From contig MNCI01014147.1 in the NCBI GenBank assembly GCA_015680685.1, positions 446,895 to 510,894 on the forward strand: 64,000 nt of DNA, in the 5' to 3' direction. Made by a program: the position numbers and the translations under genes. Of the stretch, positions 10,230 through 22,489 are shown one piece after another. The DNA comes from Gnetum montanum (lineage: Eukaryota; Streptophyta; Gnetopsida; Gnetales; Gnetaceae). Numbering within the stretch: the stretch's first letter is position 1; every line of letters begins with the position of its first letter. The notes beneath the pieces were generated by a model. It saw nothing but the letters and a program-made list of their open reading frames with translations. It did not search any database and was not told the DNA's origin.

Positions 10230-11908
10230 GTGGCCACAAATCAAGAAGGCACCCAGTGGCTAATTATTGATCCTGCTAGCAGCACTTTATGCATGGAACC
10301 AACTAAGGGGCTTGTATGTGCCTACGTAGAAAGCATGGATGATTTGGAAGAGGTTCATCAACAAGTATCCATTGTTGATAACCATGATGATTGGGGAAAG
10401 TTGCAAATCCCTGAAATTTTTAAAGCAAAGCCCTTGGAACTCAAACCCTTATCGGCCCACTTAAAGTATGTATTCTTGCAGAATGGGAAATCGGTGACTA
10501 TCAATGCCACCCTTGCTCTAGAACAAAAGAGGAAGTTGCTGAAGGTGGTGAACAAATGGGAAGCTACTTTTGCATGGTCATATCTTGAATTAACAGGAGT
10601 TGATCCCAGGGTTTGCCAATGTTGGATTTATATTGACCCCTCCATTAAGCCATGACAACAACCATAAAGGCGATTGAACCCCAAATTGAAGCAAGTCGTC
10701 AAAGATGAAATTGAGCAGTTGCTAAAAGCAAGGTTCATATACTCTATTGCTGATAGAAAATGGGTTAGCCCACTCATTATTGTGCTAAAGAAGGGTGGCA
10801 AATGTAGGGTCTATATATATTTTTGATTGCTTAACATGGCTACCTTCAAAGATCACTTCCCGCTCCCATTTGTGGACTAAGTATTGGATACCATCACGGG
10901 GCATCATTATTATAGCTTTTCGGATGGTTATAGTGGCTATAACCAGATCCAAATTACGCTAGAAGACTAGGCTAAGACAACCTTCACAAGTCCTTGGGGG
11001 ACTTTTGCATACAAAAAGATGCTCTCTGGCCTATGTAATGTGCCTGCCACTTTCCAATGCCTTGTCCTCAGCATCTTTTAGTAGCAAATTGGCAATGGGG
11101 TAGAAGTCCCCATGGATGACTTCTCTACCTATGGAGCCATGTTTGATCAAGCCTTGGACCACCTTGAGCAAGTTCTGAAAAGATGTGTGGAAACTAATCT
11201 ATGGCTCAATTGGTAGAAAAACCACTTAATGGTCCAAGAGGGCATTGTGCTAGGGCACCATATTTTACAAACAGTGATTAGCATGGATCTTGAAAAAATC
11301 AAGGTCGTCCAAGGAATCACCAGGCAACCAAGCACTGTAAAAGATGTTCAGTCATTCCTTGGCCACACTGGTTACTATTGGCGCTTCATTAAAAATTTCT
11401 CAAGGTCACCAAGCGATTGGTGGAACTCACGAAGAAAGATGCTTTGCTCGTCTAGACCAAGGAACGTGAATATGCATTCCAAACACTTAAACAGAAACTT
11501 GTAGAGACTCCAGTTCTACGGGCACCTGATTAGTTCAGACCTTTCCACGTCATGATGGATGCATCCAACTATGCATTGGGAGCTATGCTTACATAGTGGG
11601 ACGATCAAAAATGCCCATACTATATTTACTGTGCAAGTCGTAGCATTGTGGGTGCTCAGCTTAACTACACCACCACCAAAAAAGAGTTGATGGCTGTGGT
11701 GTTTGCCTTGGAAAAATTCCAACACTATGTGCTCAGGTACAAGGTGTTCATGCATACTGACCACAGTGCCATCCAGTTCTTGATGAATGAACCTATGGTG
11801 AGCCCCTGTATCATATGGTGGCTGGTGATTTTTTAGGAATTTGACCTCACTATGATAGACCGAAAGGGAACTGAGAATGTGGTCGCTAACCACTTGTCTC
11901 GGTTGTGA
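10230..11908 (+). pseudogene. pol: Reverse transcriptase and RNase H of element B
   Basis: Copies the RNA genome into DNA and removes the RNA strand. A linker (10430-10650) precedes RT. RT motifs in order: WVSPLIIVLKKGG, FSDGYSGYNQI, FTSPWGTFAYKKM, then the active site PMDDFSTYG near 11107-11133, where relatives have FMDDF. Thumb and connection follow (SFLGHTGYYWRFIKNFS, 11353-11403). A frameshift at about 11405 leads into RNase H at 11519-11908: MMDASNYALGA, KKELMAVVFALEKF, FMHTDHSAI and NVVANHLSRL, where the last acidic residue is Asn (relatives have VADHLSR). At least six stops break the whole; most are TAG. Confidence 0.85.
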
Positions 11909-13104
11909 TGGGATAATGCAAAAGAGGAGGAGCCACTCTCTGACCAATTTCCAGATGAACTCCTCTTTGCGGGAGCGATCGATACACAGGTGCCCAAAGA
12001 ATCACCTTGGTTCAACCACATCCTCACCTATCTCACAACTCAAGAATTACCAAAGGAGTCGGACCATTGGCAGAAACAACAGTTTCTCCATAAAGCCAAG
12101 CACTTCATGGAAATTAATGGTCACCTTTATAAGGTGTGTGCGGATGGCTTGGTTCGATGGTGTGTCCTTGAACCATTTTTAGGAATGCACAATGGTTCAC
12201 CTGCTCCTGTGAACGATGCTAGAGAGACGGTGGGGTGACTACACAAATGGAAGGACCTCAACAGTGGATCCAACCATTGGAGCCCTTCGACATTTGTTGC
12301 ATTAACTTCATGGGTCCCATCACACCCCTATCCAATGTGAAGGAATATATCATCGTGGTTGTGGACTACTGCACAAAGTGGGCGGAGGCAGCAGCCGTCA
12401 TCAACTGTTCCTCAAACACCCTTGCACGATTTGTCCAATAGCAAATCGTCAATAGGTTTGGAGTGCCATGTGCACTCATCTCAGATAATGGAATGCATTT
12501 CATGGATGTTACTTTTCATAAACTCATGCAATGCTTGGGGGTTACCCATAAACTTACAATACCTTATCACCCCCAAGCCAATGGGCAGGCTAAAGTCACC
12601 AATAGGGAGATCACCAAAATCCTCACTCGAACCATCAGTAAATAGAGGAAGGATTGGAGCACCAAGCTTAATGATGCCCTTTGGGCTTATCACTCCACTT
12701 GGAAACTTCCTATAGGTTACTCTCCCTATGAGTTAGTGTACGGTAAGCTACCAAAACTCCCAATCTAGGCAAAACTCCAGATACTATCTACAGTCAGTGA
12801 CTTGGGTCTTGACCTACCACTAGCACAACGCGAACGACTTATCAACCTAAGTGTGCTAGATGAGAATCGATTAGTGGCCCTGTCATCAAATAAGATACAC
12901 AAGGTCTATAATAAAAAACATCATGATCTTAGGATTTGGAAGGTAACATTTAGATGTGGAGATAAGGTACTCTACTAGAACCCCACACATGTACCACAAC
13001 TGACTAAGTTTCAAACACTATGGGAGGGACCTTACATTGTCTTCAAAACCTTTCCATCCAGGGCCTTACTAATACACAAACTTGAGGACCCCACGAGAAT
13101 GTAG
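11909..13104 (+). pseudogene. int: Integrase of element B
   Basis: Inserts the DNA copy into the genome. The N-terminal zinc domain is damaged: the segment with the two His is missing, and the frame jumps from CVLEP (about 12165) to a remnant CxxC (CSCERC) near 12200. Element D retains that segment. In the core (about 12283-12640) the first Asp is Asn (CINFMGPI), the second is present (LISDNGMHF), and the Glu is Lys (GQAKVTNREI). The C-terminal part holds STWKLPIGYSPYELVYGK and LWEGPYIVFK, typical of gypsy integrases. The frame ends near the TAG at 13102. Inactive. Confidence 0.8.
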
Positions 13105-15318
13105 TTGGTCAATTGACAATAATTTAAACCTTTCCGTGAACTCCACCCAACCAGTGCTACAGTCTCATCATCACCGGAACAACCTCGTTCCATGTTTCGA
13201 GTCTCCTCCTTCTAGCCTGGTCATGGGGGAGACTATCCTCCATGTTGATCCATTCTACTATGCTCCTCACTATTTTTGGAACTTTTTGTTTTACACTTTT
13301 TTATTTTTCAACATTGTTCATACATTTGCCAATTCTTACTAAAATTTCCTTTCTTTAATTCATTTGCCATTTCTTTGTTGCTGATTTATGCATGTGTGTG
13401 TGTTTAATTTCAAATTGGTTGCTAATAAGTCATCTTATTGTCATCAGGTATGGTGTGGATAGTTTTTGTTGTAATGGATAACATGAAATAGTCCACCTAT
13501 TTTATCTCGCTCCCACCCTTGCATTTTTGTTCTTGGAATTTATGTCTACTTTCATCTCATAAAATTGGCAGTGAGTCCATGTCATCCACCCATTCATCCA
13601 CTCCATGGTTTTCCTCCCTTTGGAAACATGCAACCCCCTTCACTTAAAAACATTTTAATTAATGTGTGACTTGTGTAGTTCCTAGACTCGAGGATGATCC
13701 AATGGTCTGAATCAGGTGTGAGTTCAAGGGGAATGCAACATTCGTTATTCTCTTCTGTCCCCTGGGTTGTAGGAGTGCCCTTACGGATTTCTTACCACTC
13801 CAAGTTTTTTTCTACAAGGAAGCTCCTTGGCTATTTGACCTTGCATGGTGTGGTCCTCATCACAAAAAAAGAAAAAATAAAAAACATGAGGATTCAAAGC
13901 ACACCCCTTGGTCGAATGCATGCAACCATGCATGGGTCTTTGCATGGTGTGGTTTCCAAAAAATCATAATAAAAAATAAAATAAAATCCTAACTATGTGG
14001 AAATTCAAAGCACACCCCTTAGACCACCTCTCATAGGCCACAAGCACTAGTTATGGGACTCGCTCTGTCCCCTCTAACTTAGTCCCATTTCACTTCCTTC
14101 CTCTCACGCCTATTGGAGTGGTGGTTCTCTATGGGTGCATTCTTGTACTCTTGGGGGATGGATGAGTCTTCACCTGTTGCTGTGATGTCACTGTATGTGG
14201 TTGGTTTTGGGTTTGAACTTGGGAAAGATCCTACTGGGTCACTTAACCACAACTTCACATGGGGTTTCATGTGACTGATAATCAGAATTCCAACTCTCTC
14301 TCCTCTCTCTTCACCGATTTCTCTCCATGACTCACCTCACTACCCATCTTATGTTTTGATGGTTTGTTGTGATTTCCATGAACACCTCATGCTTTGGCAG
14401 TTTCTCATGGATGGGAGTATTACCTTACAATCACCATTTCTTGACCCCAGGGCCCACGAACTCTGGTGTTGAGGTTATGCAAGGGCTACTGAGGCTACTG
14501 CCTGTTATGGGGAGGACCTACTTGCATATCCCTAGTCCCGTTTGTTAGTCTCCCATCCTCTTGATTTTGTTGGTTGATTGTTTTCATGATACCCATCGCT
14601 CGATTTCTTCTCTGCAGGGTTCTTTTTCACATCATTCTCCTACTTTTGACTCCTTTCCTTGCCCCACTTACCTTCCTCTTGCTCCTAGTCGAGTTCCCAA
14701 TCTCTCAAGCTACTAACCCACCCCAATTTGGCATTTTTTAATCACTTTTTTTGGGCTTCTTTTGTTGGGTCAACGCTAGTGAATGGGTGTAACCCCCTAC
14801 ATATATGGAGCCCTATATACGCAGCCACCTATGTATACGCAGCCACGTATATGCAGCCCCATCGATGTAGCCATAAACCTCTATATATGCCCCATTACGC
14901 CTTACATTTTTGCTCATTATGCAACCAAATTGGAGGGAGATTTTTCAATTTTTCTACCTCACTTCTTCCCAAGTACCTACATTTCCTATCGCATGTCTGC
15001 ATCACCCTATCCTTCTCCTCTTTAGCAACTGGAGGTATGCTCTTAGTCATATGGGGGGGGGGTGAGGTCTATTGTAATAAAACTTAAAATTAAATTTAAT
15101 ATATATAGACTTACTACCTCTTAAATGGAGAAACAAAAATAATATTCTAACCCCAACTCATGCCTTATTATTTATGGTTTTAACCCATCAACTAATACTT
15201 TGGGAAATTTAATGGGATGCATGTGCTAGTACCATAACCCAGTCAAAATGAGAAAGTGTATGAGGGCCATTCTGAGCAACTTGTACAAAATTTAATTAAT
15301 CATGATGTTTGATTGTAG
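13105..15318 (+). other. Spacer between integrase and env-like frame of element B
   Basis: Non-coding. It holds a two-copy direct repeat of about 99 bp (13841 and 13940), each copy with GCATGGTGTGG, an A-rich run and TTCAAAGCACACCCCTT. At 14800-14905 is a block resembling the U3 of this element's own LTR (see next entry). Confidence 0.6.
14800..14905 (+). promoter_or_regulatory. U3-like block upstream of env-like frame B
   Basis: The words ATATGGAGCCCTATATACG and CGCAGCCACGTATATG closely resemble ATACGGGGCCCCATATACG in the B LTR (18109-18127) and GCAGCCACGT in the E LTR. A TATA-like CTATATATGCC follows at about 14881, where the LTR has CCTATAAATAAG. The env-like ATG is about 0.43 kb further on. 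Promoter function is inference. Confidence 0.4.
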
Positions 15319-17830
15319 ATGGTACAAAAACTGAGGCATCCAAGGGGAGAAGGACCATCACAACCTAGGGACAAGTAACCATGAATGGAAAGAGGACAAG
15401 ATATGCAACACCCAGAGCATGTAGAGGGTTCCCATGCAATTGGCCCACTTCGTGAAGGACCTGATGTGGAATATGTTCATTAGATTCTTGAAGAGGAGAT
15501 CCCTAGTGAACAATTGTAAGGGGATGAGACTCCGGCAATAGCGCCATGGCTTGAGGTCACCTTGACCCAGGCATGTCTTGACGCTATTAGGCCAAGGGAA
15601 GTGCAACGAATGGTCCTGCAAGAGTTGAACTTTGGACCATTTCTTGAGAATGCACCANAATGGTGAGACCCAGAAAAATCATTGCCTTCTCTTCTTGTGC
15701 ATGTGCTGCTCTAAGCAAAAAATTTCCAATGAGCCTTCCACAATTGTTATTTTTGGAGATTGAGAAAAGATTCACCAAAACTGAACATGGAAGGCGAGCT
15801 CTACCCTTTCCCTGCTTAATCAGAAAATTATGCAAATGGGTAGGGATAGCATGATATGCCAATGATATACTTCGGCATAGCCTGATTGCCTCATGGCAGG
15901 AAATGATGAAAGAAAAGATTTCGGCCACCACACAAACTGAGGAGGAGCAGCACCACCTGCGTAAACAATGAGGTCAAGTTCAAAAACCACACAGAACATA
16001 TACACGAAATCCAATAATTGCTCTTCAGCCAACAAGAGCAATCTAGAGGGACTGGTGGAGGAGAATACCCTTCAGTATATTGCCCTACAATAAGCCATTT
16101 GGAGAAAGTGGCTCGATTAGTAAGTCTGCTAGAAAGAGTAGGGCCGATGTTCTCTGTTGCCCAAACACACGTACTTGTAAGAACTGATCCTAGTGTTTGA
16201 GAAGTAATGGTATCCATCCAATAGTTGGTTCCTGAAATTTCAGGAAATGCCATTACGTTTTCATTATGCTTGGATGATGGAGAGGGGACGACAGGCCTAG
16301 TGATGCAGCACTAAGGATAAAAGATTGCAGCTGAAGTGGTTGCTGATATGATTACTATGACCCTCAATGCATCGGTGGCACTTGTACCAGATGTACATGG
16401 ACTCGAAGATGTATAGCCGTCTGGTGGGACTTCACGTAGTAGGATCGATGTAGCCCAACATGAAGAACTATTGGACCGATTGGTGGGAACCAGGCAACTG
16501 CTTCCAGATGTTTTTGATCTTCCGGATAACATCACTACAACCTAGTCGAAGTTGCTCTTAGCAAGGGGTAAGAGCCTCATCTTAGAGGGGCAACTCGAAG
16601 TTGCTCAAGTCAATTGTCAATGCTTGACATAGAATTTGCCCAATTAAGGGCCCAACTTATCGATCTGGCTCTCCTCAACCATGAACTCACCAGAGATGAA
16701 GCTTTTCAACAACTTAAAGTAAAAGTTTAGATAGTTTAGGATGAGCGAGAGTTGGCGATCTTTGATAATTCCTTGGTAGATGCTCATGCGTATCATCTAA
16801 ACAAGGACTTGATAGAGGTTCGCCAGGAGAATGTCAGGCTAACCATGGATGTCCATCGCCTGTGCAATATGGGTGTTGAAAATGAGCACATGAAAAGCTT
16901 CATTCAGCAATAGCAGGAAGAGCTAGCCAAGGTGAATGCTGATGTGAGAAGGTTGGTTGCTGAAAATTGAAATCTATCTATGGAGGAGGTTTGAGCCTTG
17001 GGAAAAAAATTAGCCATTGAAATCACCACTTGGAAAAATGAAGTTCTTAAGTTTGAAAAAGTTAAAAATCATTACAGGGACCAAGTAGGATTGCAAAAGG
17101 AAGTAAATGAAAAACAAATTCAAGTCACAAAGGCCAAGTTGAACTAAGTGCTCTAGCAGCTTCGAGAGGGAGGTGAGGTGTGGCAACCCATCTTTGATGG
17201 ATTGAACACCTACAATCAAGCTAAGATCCACCTCAAAGAACTGCAGGTTGAAGAAATGACAGAGTACATGGAGTTGGCCAACCTTCGCTATGCAAACTTG
17301 GCTATGCTAATAGCTGGGAGACTGTAGTCTAACTTAGAAAAGGAAGTAGCCACCTCATATTCCCTATATGAGGGTGAGTTCCAAGTGCACAAAGTAACAA
17401 AACAAAAATTTCAAATTGCAAATGTGGAACTTGAGGTTCTCCGCACGCATTTTGAAGCGCAACATGCAGTTGTTGAGAACTTGGCCTGATGAATGAATGA
17501 CTACCAACAGCTGTAGACATCAATCCAAGCATTTGACATTGAACAAAAATAGTTCACGGCCTAGTTTGTCAATTTGAAAGAACTTTTTCCTACACCTCCA
17601 TGCCCTTAGGAGGTTCAAGTCCCAGCACACATTGGCGAACCCACTTGGATAGTGAATGATCCCAGAATTAAGGAAGAGAAAATGAGGGCTCTCTTTAAGG
17701 CATTTCAATTACCTCTGAAAGTTGTAGTTGCTACGGGACAACCATCGTCCATTCCACCATTGCCATATGCACTAGGGGTTGGTGAAGGTCCGTTATAACC
17801 ATTGCCACTAGGGACGGTGTGATCTTCTCC
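15319..17830 (+). pseudogene. env-like third ORF of element B
   Basis: Third ORF in the position of the Athila env-like gene. The start at 15319 is chosen because the basic N-terminus (MVQKLRHPRGEGPSQPRDK) aligns with starts in D (39654) and E (25851), and GATTGTAG directly precedes it in B and D. Near 15780-15850 is the block ALPFPCLIRKLCKWVGIA, conserved in plant retrotransposon env-like proteins (the putative plant transposon domain family). The second half (16600-17560) is rich in Glu, Lys, Leu and Asn heptads and reads as a long coiled coil. No convincing signal peptide or transmembrane segment is seen. Many stops and shifts; the single N at 15658 lies inside. Confidence 0.6.
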
Positions 17831-18055
17831 AGAAATTTTTTCACCTTTCAACATAGTCGAGAATCCAGGATCATCAAAGTGTTTAATTTTATCTCTGAAC
17901 ACCACCAATTTTGTAATTTGTTCCTCTCTATATACTCGGGCACTTGGTACATCAATAAAATTGGTGTTGTGTCATGTGTGTCAAGTCATGTGTGTTGTAA
18001 TAAGAAGTCCATACCTTCCAACTTGTAGAGGAACTTGAGGACGAGTTTTTACTCA

Positions 18056-18067
18056 GTTGTGGGGGTA
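18056..18067 (+). other. Polypurine tract of element B
   Basis: The run TTGTGGGGGTA directly abuts the LTR start. The same tract abuts the E 3' LTR on the minus strand (25241-25250). It primes plus-strand DNA synthesis. Confidence 0.7.
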
Positions 18068-19011
18068 TGATGAAGTGCTAAATAGTCAATGTGTCAAATA
18101 GGCTGCATATACGGGGCCCCATATACGTGGTCGCATCGACCCAGCCCCGTTGATGCATCTGTCCATGCGTCTACGTGGCCCTGTTTACACGGAGCCTATT
18201 TTAGCCTATAAATAAGTGGGCTTTCACCACACTTAGGTACCTTTTTGGCAGTTGTAGTAAAGCTCTTGTGTTTTTTCTCCACGAGAGTTAGAATATTTTC
18301 CAAGTGCCCACAGTAGGTGTAAGAAAGGTATCCAGCTCTTTATTCGAGTGTTGATGTACCTGAGCTCATTGGCGTGAACGGAAATAACGACGAGCTTTTC
18401 AAGCATTCCTTGTAGTAATTGGACTTACTCATTTGATGCATTTAATAGTTTAATGTTTCTATGCTTTAATAATTCCTTAAGTTTCTATTGTTATTATTTC
18501 AATCGCCATCGCTCTTTTATACTTTGTAGAAACCATAAGTAAGACCATCTCAAACGTAAACCCAACACTTGGCAACCTAGCGACGCTTAACGTCTAGTAA
18601 CCCAGTAGTGGTTAGGGGATGCTTAGGATGTGCATGGAAGATGGGATCAGATACTTATGCTCAGAAGAGTTAAGATATAGTTTAGGATAATTATAGATTA
18701 CGTAATATTCCATTCCTTACTTTCCATTTCAAGAATTAGATGCTAGGAGATAAAGTGAAAAAGCCATAAAAATCATTTGCCTCAATCTCACTTAACCATC
18801 GCAATTAGAACATCACAAGTGAGGTTGGGAAGACAACGACCATTCTAACACAAGGTTTTGTTGGTTAGGGTCTGGTGTATGCAAAGTGCTTACAGTCTAC
18901 AGAATTCGACCGAGTTGCGTGTGAACTCCTGTGATTCACATGGTTGGGCATAGGGGTACCTAGTTGATCATCAATGTCCTGTCGACATAACCCAAGGAAG
19001 ACACTTCATCA
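18068..19011 (+). repeat. 3' LTR of element B
   Basis: 944 bases with terminal inverted repeat TGATGAAGTG ... CACTTCATCA. U3 carries GGGGCCCC palindromes flanked by ATATACG words. A TATA box lies at 18207-18214. The first 30 bases and U3 motifs match the LTR of E, so B and E are one family. The 5-bp flank after it is ATGTT; its partner is outside the window. Confidence 0.88.
18207..18214 (+). promoter_or_regulatory. TATA box of the B LTR
   Basis: TATAAATA, 139 bases after the LTR start and directly after the GGGGCCCC / ACGTGG-rich U3. E has TATAAATA at the same place. Confidence 0.65.
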
Positions 19012-19732
19012 ATGTTGTAACTCTTGGAACATCACTAATAATGCAAATCCTAACTTTATGATAGCCAATGCATTAATGGTAAATTTAATGTACTAACTAA
19101 TGTATTAATGGTATAGTTAATGCGATAACTAATGTATTGATGTAAAGTTAATGTGATATCTAATGCATTAATAGTTAAGTATATTGTAATTGTTGTTAGT
19201 TCTAGCAATGTGATTTTTTAGCATGAGCCCCATCTTCCAACTTATTTCAAGTGGTGTCAAGGTGGTATTCTCTATAGTGAAGGTGTTCTAATCCTTCTAC
19301 ATGTGTTTCATATAGATTACAATTAGAAGGCTTGGATGGTATTCCTAAGTGACAATGTGAATGCTAGATTAGAGTGTGCCACAAAAGCATTGGTGATCAA
19401 GGATTCTTGATGGTCAAATGATTCATGCATTATTATATTTTGAAGCCATGTGATGGATTTGGAAAATGGCTCATATGGTTATCTTATGTATCCCTTAAAC
19501 GTGTACATCAAGGATTTGTACTTGATACGTTGGTGCAATGTTGTAGGGAATTTTGTTAAATGATTTATTCTTTATGGTTTGCTCAAGCATGCTAATTGGT
19601 TATTAAGACTCATACTTGGTGATTTAAGTTTATCCAATGATTTAAGTTTATGTTTTAATCTTTGCATATGAAATATATGGATTTCTAAGGAATTTAATCA
19701 TGTCCTAAAGTCATTTTATAAATTTATCTATG
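19012..19732. repeat. Intergenic DNA with a 32-bp tandem repeat
   Basis: From 19067 to 19190 the word AATG[CT]ATT recurs at 19067, 19099, 19131 and 19162, giving a 32-bp unit in about four copies (TAATGTATTAATGGTATAGT). The rest, to 19732, has no open frame or motif I recognise. Confidence 0.7.
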
Positions 19733-20965
19733 GTTAATTTTGAGATGTAACATCAATGAAGGTATATGTAATAAAACTTTTCAAATTATTGAGAAAAGTG
19801 AATTCAATTGCTATACTGTTGTTAGCAATGTGAATGTTAATGAAAATTCTATGAGGAAAAGCTTTATTTAACCTTATTGTAATGTTAAAGGCTATTCTTT
19901 TAATATGCTTTTTGATGGTGGAGCACAATATAATGTTATTTCTTATAAGATGGTTAAGTCATTGAATATAGGCACTATTCCTCATCCTAGTCAATACAAG
20001 GGTTTTTGGATTATGAAGAATAATCACAAGCAAGTTAAGCAGTAGTATCCTAATGAGGATTCCATTGGAAATTTTCATGATAAGATTCTTTATGATGTAT
20101 TAACCATAGATTGTATTATATTTGGTAGACCATAAAACTATGATGATAAGATTATCTTTAATGAGGAATGTAATAGATAGATGGTAAATAAAGATAGTTA
20201 TAAGTTCATGTTCTTATCTACTTTTGAGAAGAATAATGAATATGATTTGAACTCTTTATTAATGCTTCCAAGTTATGGAAATTTGAAAAGATGAATGATA
20301 GGGATGATGATATTTTCTATGATGATGCTTTTAATTTAGATAAAAGTATTAATTGTGTTACTTATATTCTTGAGAATGAGCATATTGAGCCTCATGAGAA
20401 AGTTAAGAAGAAATGTGTTTCCTATGTTGGATAGCCTTGAAAATTATTTTTTCTATTATGCTTAATATTAATGTTTGGAATTGGTATGATTTCTTGATTA
20501 CTCTTGATAACAACATTGAGTATTTAGAATGAAATTGTAGATGGGCATAATTGATGCTTGAAGAATAAGAGAATTTAGTTGAATGAAGATAAAGAATTAA
20601 CCTTAAGAATTAGCAAAGCTTTGAAGCATTTCTCATGAATGGATACTAATGTACCTTTTTCTATGATTTGGTTGCATCTTTCTACAAGTTTAAGCCATCA
20701 TAGGGATGCAATTGAGGCATTTCAAAGTGCTAATGCATTATTGTAAGTGTCATGAGACATGAGGACAAGTCTCCAAGGGCAATTCAACTCCAAAATCAAT
20801 ACGTCAAGTATTGTAATTACATGTGATACTCATTTCAATAATATTGTTGATGCATTGAGTCATGAGAATTATGATGATGAGTACAATGGCCTTACTTCAT
20901 GGTGATATGATGTCTTCCAACTTATGAAAAATTATAATGAATGACATTTTTAGGGGGGAGGGAGA
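19733..20965 (+). pseudogene. pro: Chromovirus-like protease relic (Ty3/gypsy)
   Basis: At about 19880-20220 the translation shows the chromovirus protease pattern: NVKGYSFNMLFDGGAQYNVI (active site DGGA), then NIGTIPHPSQYKGFWIMKN, then FHDKILYDVLTIDCIIFGRP and NYDDKIIFNEECN. Relatives read DSGS, hPxPYxLxWl, DeVlCDVvpM and LLGRPW. Near 20845 NNIVDALSHE resembles the NKVADALSR end of RNase H. RT and integrase are largely gone, so this is a collapsed internal region. It is followed by a polypurine tract (20952-20965) and an LTR. Confidence 0.65.
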
Positions 20966-21841
20966 TGATGAGGATATAATCCTACCTTCTTCATGTATAT
21001 CATCCTTAGTGTTACTTAGAGATCGTAGGAATGTATGTTTATGTTTTAGAGTCATTTGAAATCATTTAGGTATGATTTTTTCTTTGGGTGGGTAATTGTA
21101 ATAACACCATGAGTTGTAGTTAATTGTAGTTTACAATTGTGAGCAGCAGTGAGTTGCAATCTAATATAGTTTGTGGAAAATGTCAAAATTCATTATTTCT
21201 AATGTTGGAAAGTGAGTTGTGGGTTACTAAGAGTTATAATAAGGTTACAATTTTAAGTTGTGGGATGTAGCCAGTTGTAATTGGCATCAAGAAAAAGAAG
21301 AAACATATCAGATTTTACTAGAGTGAGCAAGTTATGAGTCACAGTCTAAGCAAAACTTGAAATATTTCTTCTCTATAGTTACTTATAATACAAGGAAAAG
21401 TGATCTTTTTAAAAAAATCATGATATTTAAATGAAAGAAAAATGATTTGAGAAGACCAATGATCGCTCTAGTGGTTATAAGAGGATTCCAAAGATAAGAA
21501 GAAAAGACAAGATTATCAAAGAGAGAATTGAGAGACAAGGTTGAAAGCACTTATGAAGAGAGCAATCAAGGGAACGTGAATAGTCTTTTATAATTGTTAT
21601 CTTGTCTTGATTATAAGTGCTTAATGTATGAGCTATATTTAATAGATTAAATGAGGATGTGTGTGGCCACTAAGATCCTTAAAAGAATTAAGTTGAGCTT
21701 TGCTCTTCATTAATGATGTATTTCTTATTTTGAGATTGATTAATAAAGAAAGGATTTTTCTAGTTATTCATGTTCTTGTTTTCTAAGGTTAATTAGCTTG
21801 GAAGGTTGTAAAAATAGATCCTTTTAGGATTTGTTGAGACA
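20966..21841 (+). repeat. Likely 3' LTR of the chromovirus-like relic
   Basis: Starts TGATGAGGATAT directly after the polypurine tract AGGGGGGAGGGAGA (20952-20965). The right end at TTGTTGAGACA is a guess from the TG...CA rule. No second copy exists in the window for comparison. Confidence 0.45.
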
Positions 21842-22489
21842 AGTTTGCATCAAAATCCATCTAAACATATAGAATCAAACACATTACAAATGGTATAACA
21901 TGACTAGACTAGCTAACAACATACTTGAAACATAAAATAAACTAAATACTAATGCAAAACTAGCAAACACATGTAAACACATGAAATAAAATACACCACT
22001 AATGATAAAAAAAGATAAGTTATCTAATGAAATAATAGAGGCATAAAATAAACTAAATATTAATCTAAGTCTAGTAAGTACATAGAATAAATATAGAGCA
22101 TAGTTATGATAATATCCTTTTTAATGTCTTTTTCCATAGTTACTCACTACCCTAATGTACATATTATGTGATGGCATCTTCAAAACCATTGGCCCTTTCT
22201 TTTTCTTTGTGGATTTTTGAACTTTTTTGTTATTGATGAGAGATGTTGATGCACTCTAATTTTTATTCTTAATATAATTATGAAAGTATGACTCAAAATA
22301 CTTAATGAATCTAATTTGGATTTGATGTTTTTCTAGCAAATCTGACTTTTTAGTAGATTTGATATTTCTCTACTGAATCTATTTGGAATTATATGCAATG
22401 CTACTAGATTTAATAGGTGATCCTCCAACTAGATCCACTACTTCTTTGTCATTCTACTAGTTACCTAATTATTTATATGAATCTATCAG
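21842..22489. other. AT-rich DNA without recognised features
   Basis: Low-complexity A/T-rich sequence with scattered short frames. I see no domain or repeat structure in it. Confidence 0.4.

Larger units (their letters stand above)
7467..19011 (+). mobile_element. Element B: Athila-like Ty3/gypsy retrotransposon, 5' end displaced by A
   Basis: Order is gag, protease, RT, RNase H, integrase, 2.2-kb spacer, env-like frame, polypurine tract and 3' LTR. The 5' LTR and primer site are absent because A is inserted at 7466/7467; they should lie beyond A's other end. The Athila assignment rests on the gag knuckle spacing C-x2-C-x3-H-x4-C, the RT active-site context MDDFSTYG, the protease DLG motif and a third ORF after integrase. 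Every reading frame is broken by stops or frameshifts. The LTR is the same family as that of E. Confidence 0.85.

Noticed and set aside
11516-11947. 143-residue minus-strand ORF
   Set aside because: Shadow of RNase H of element B on the opposite strand; no motif of its own.
14728-15087. 119-residue ORF in the B spacer
   Set aside because: Composition follows the U3-like repeats; two overlapping frames are open for the same reason.
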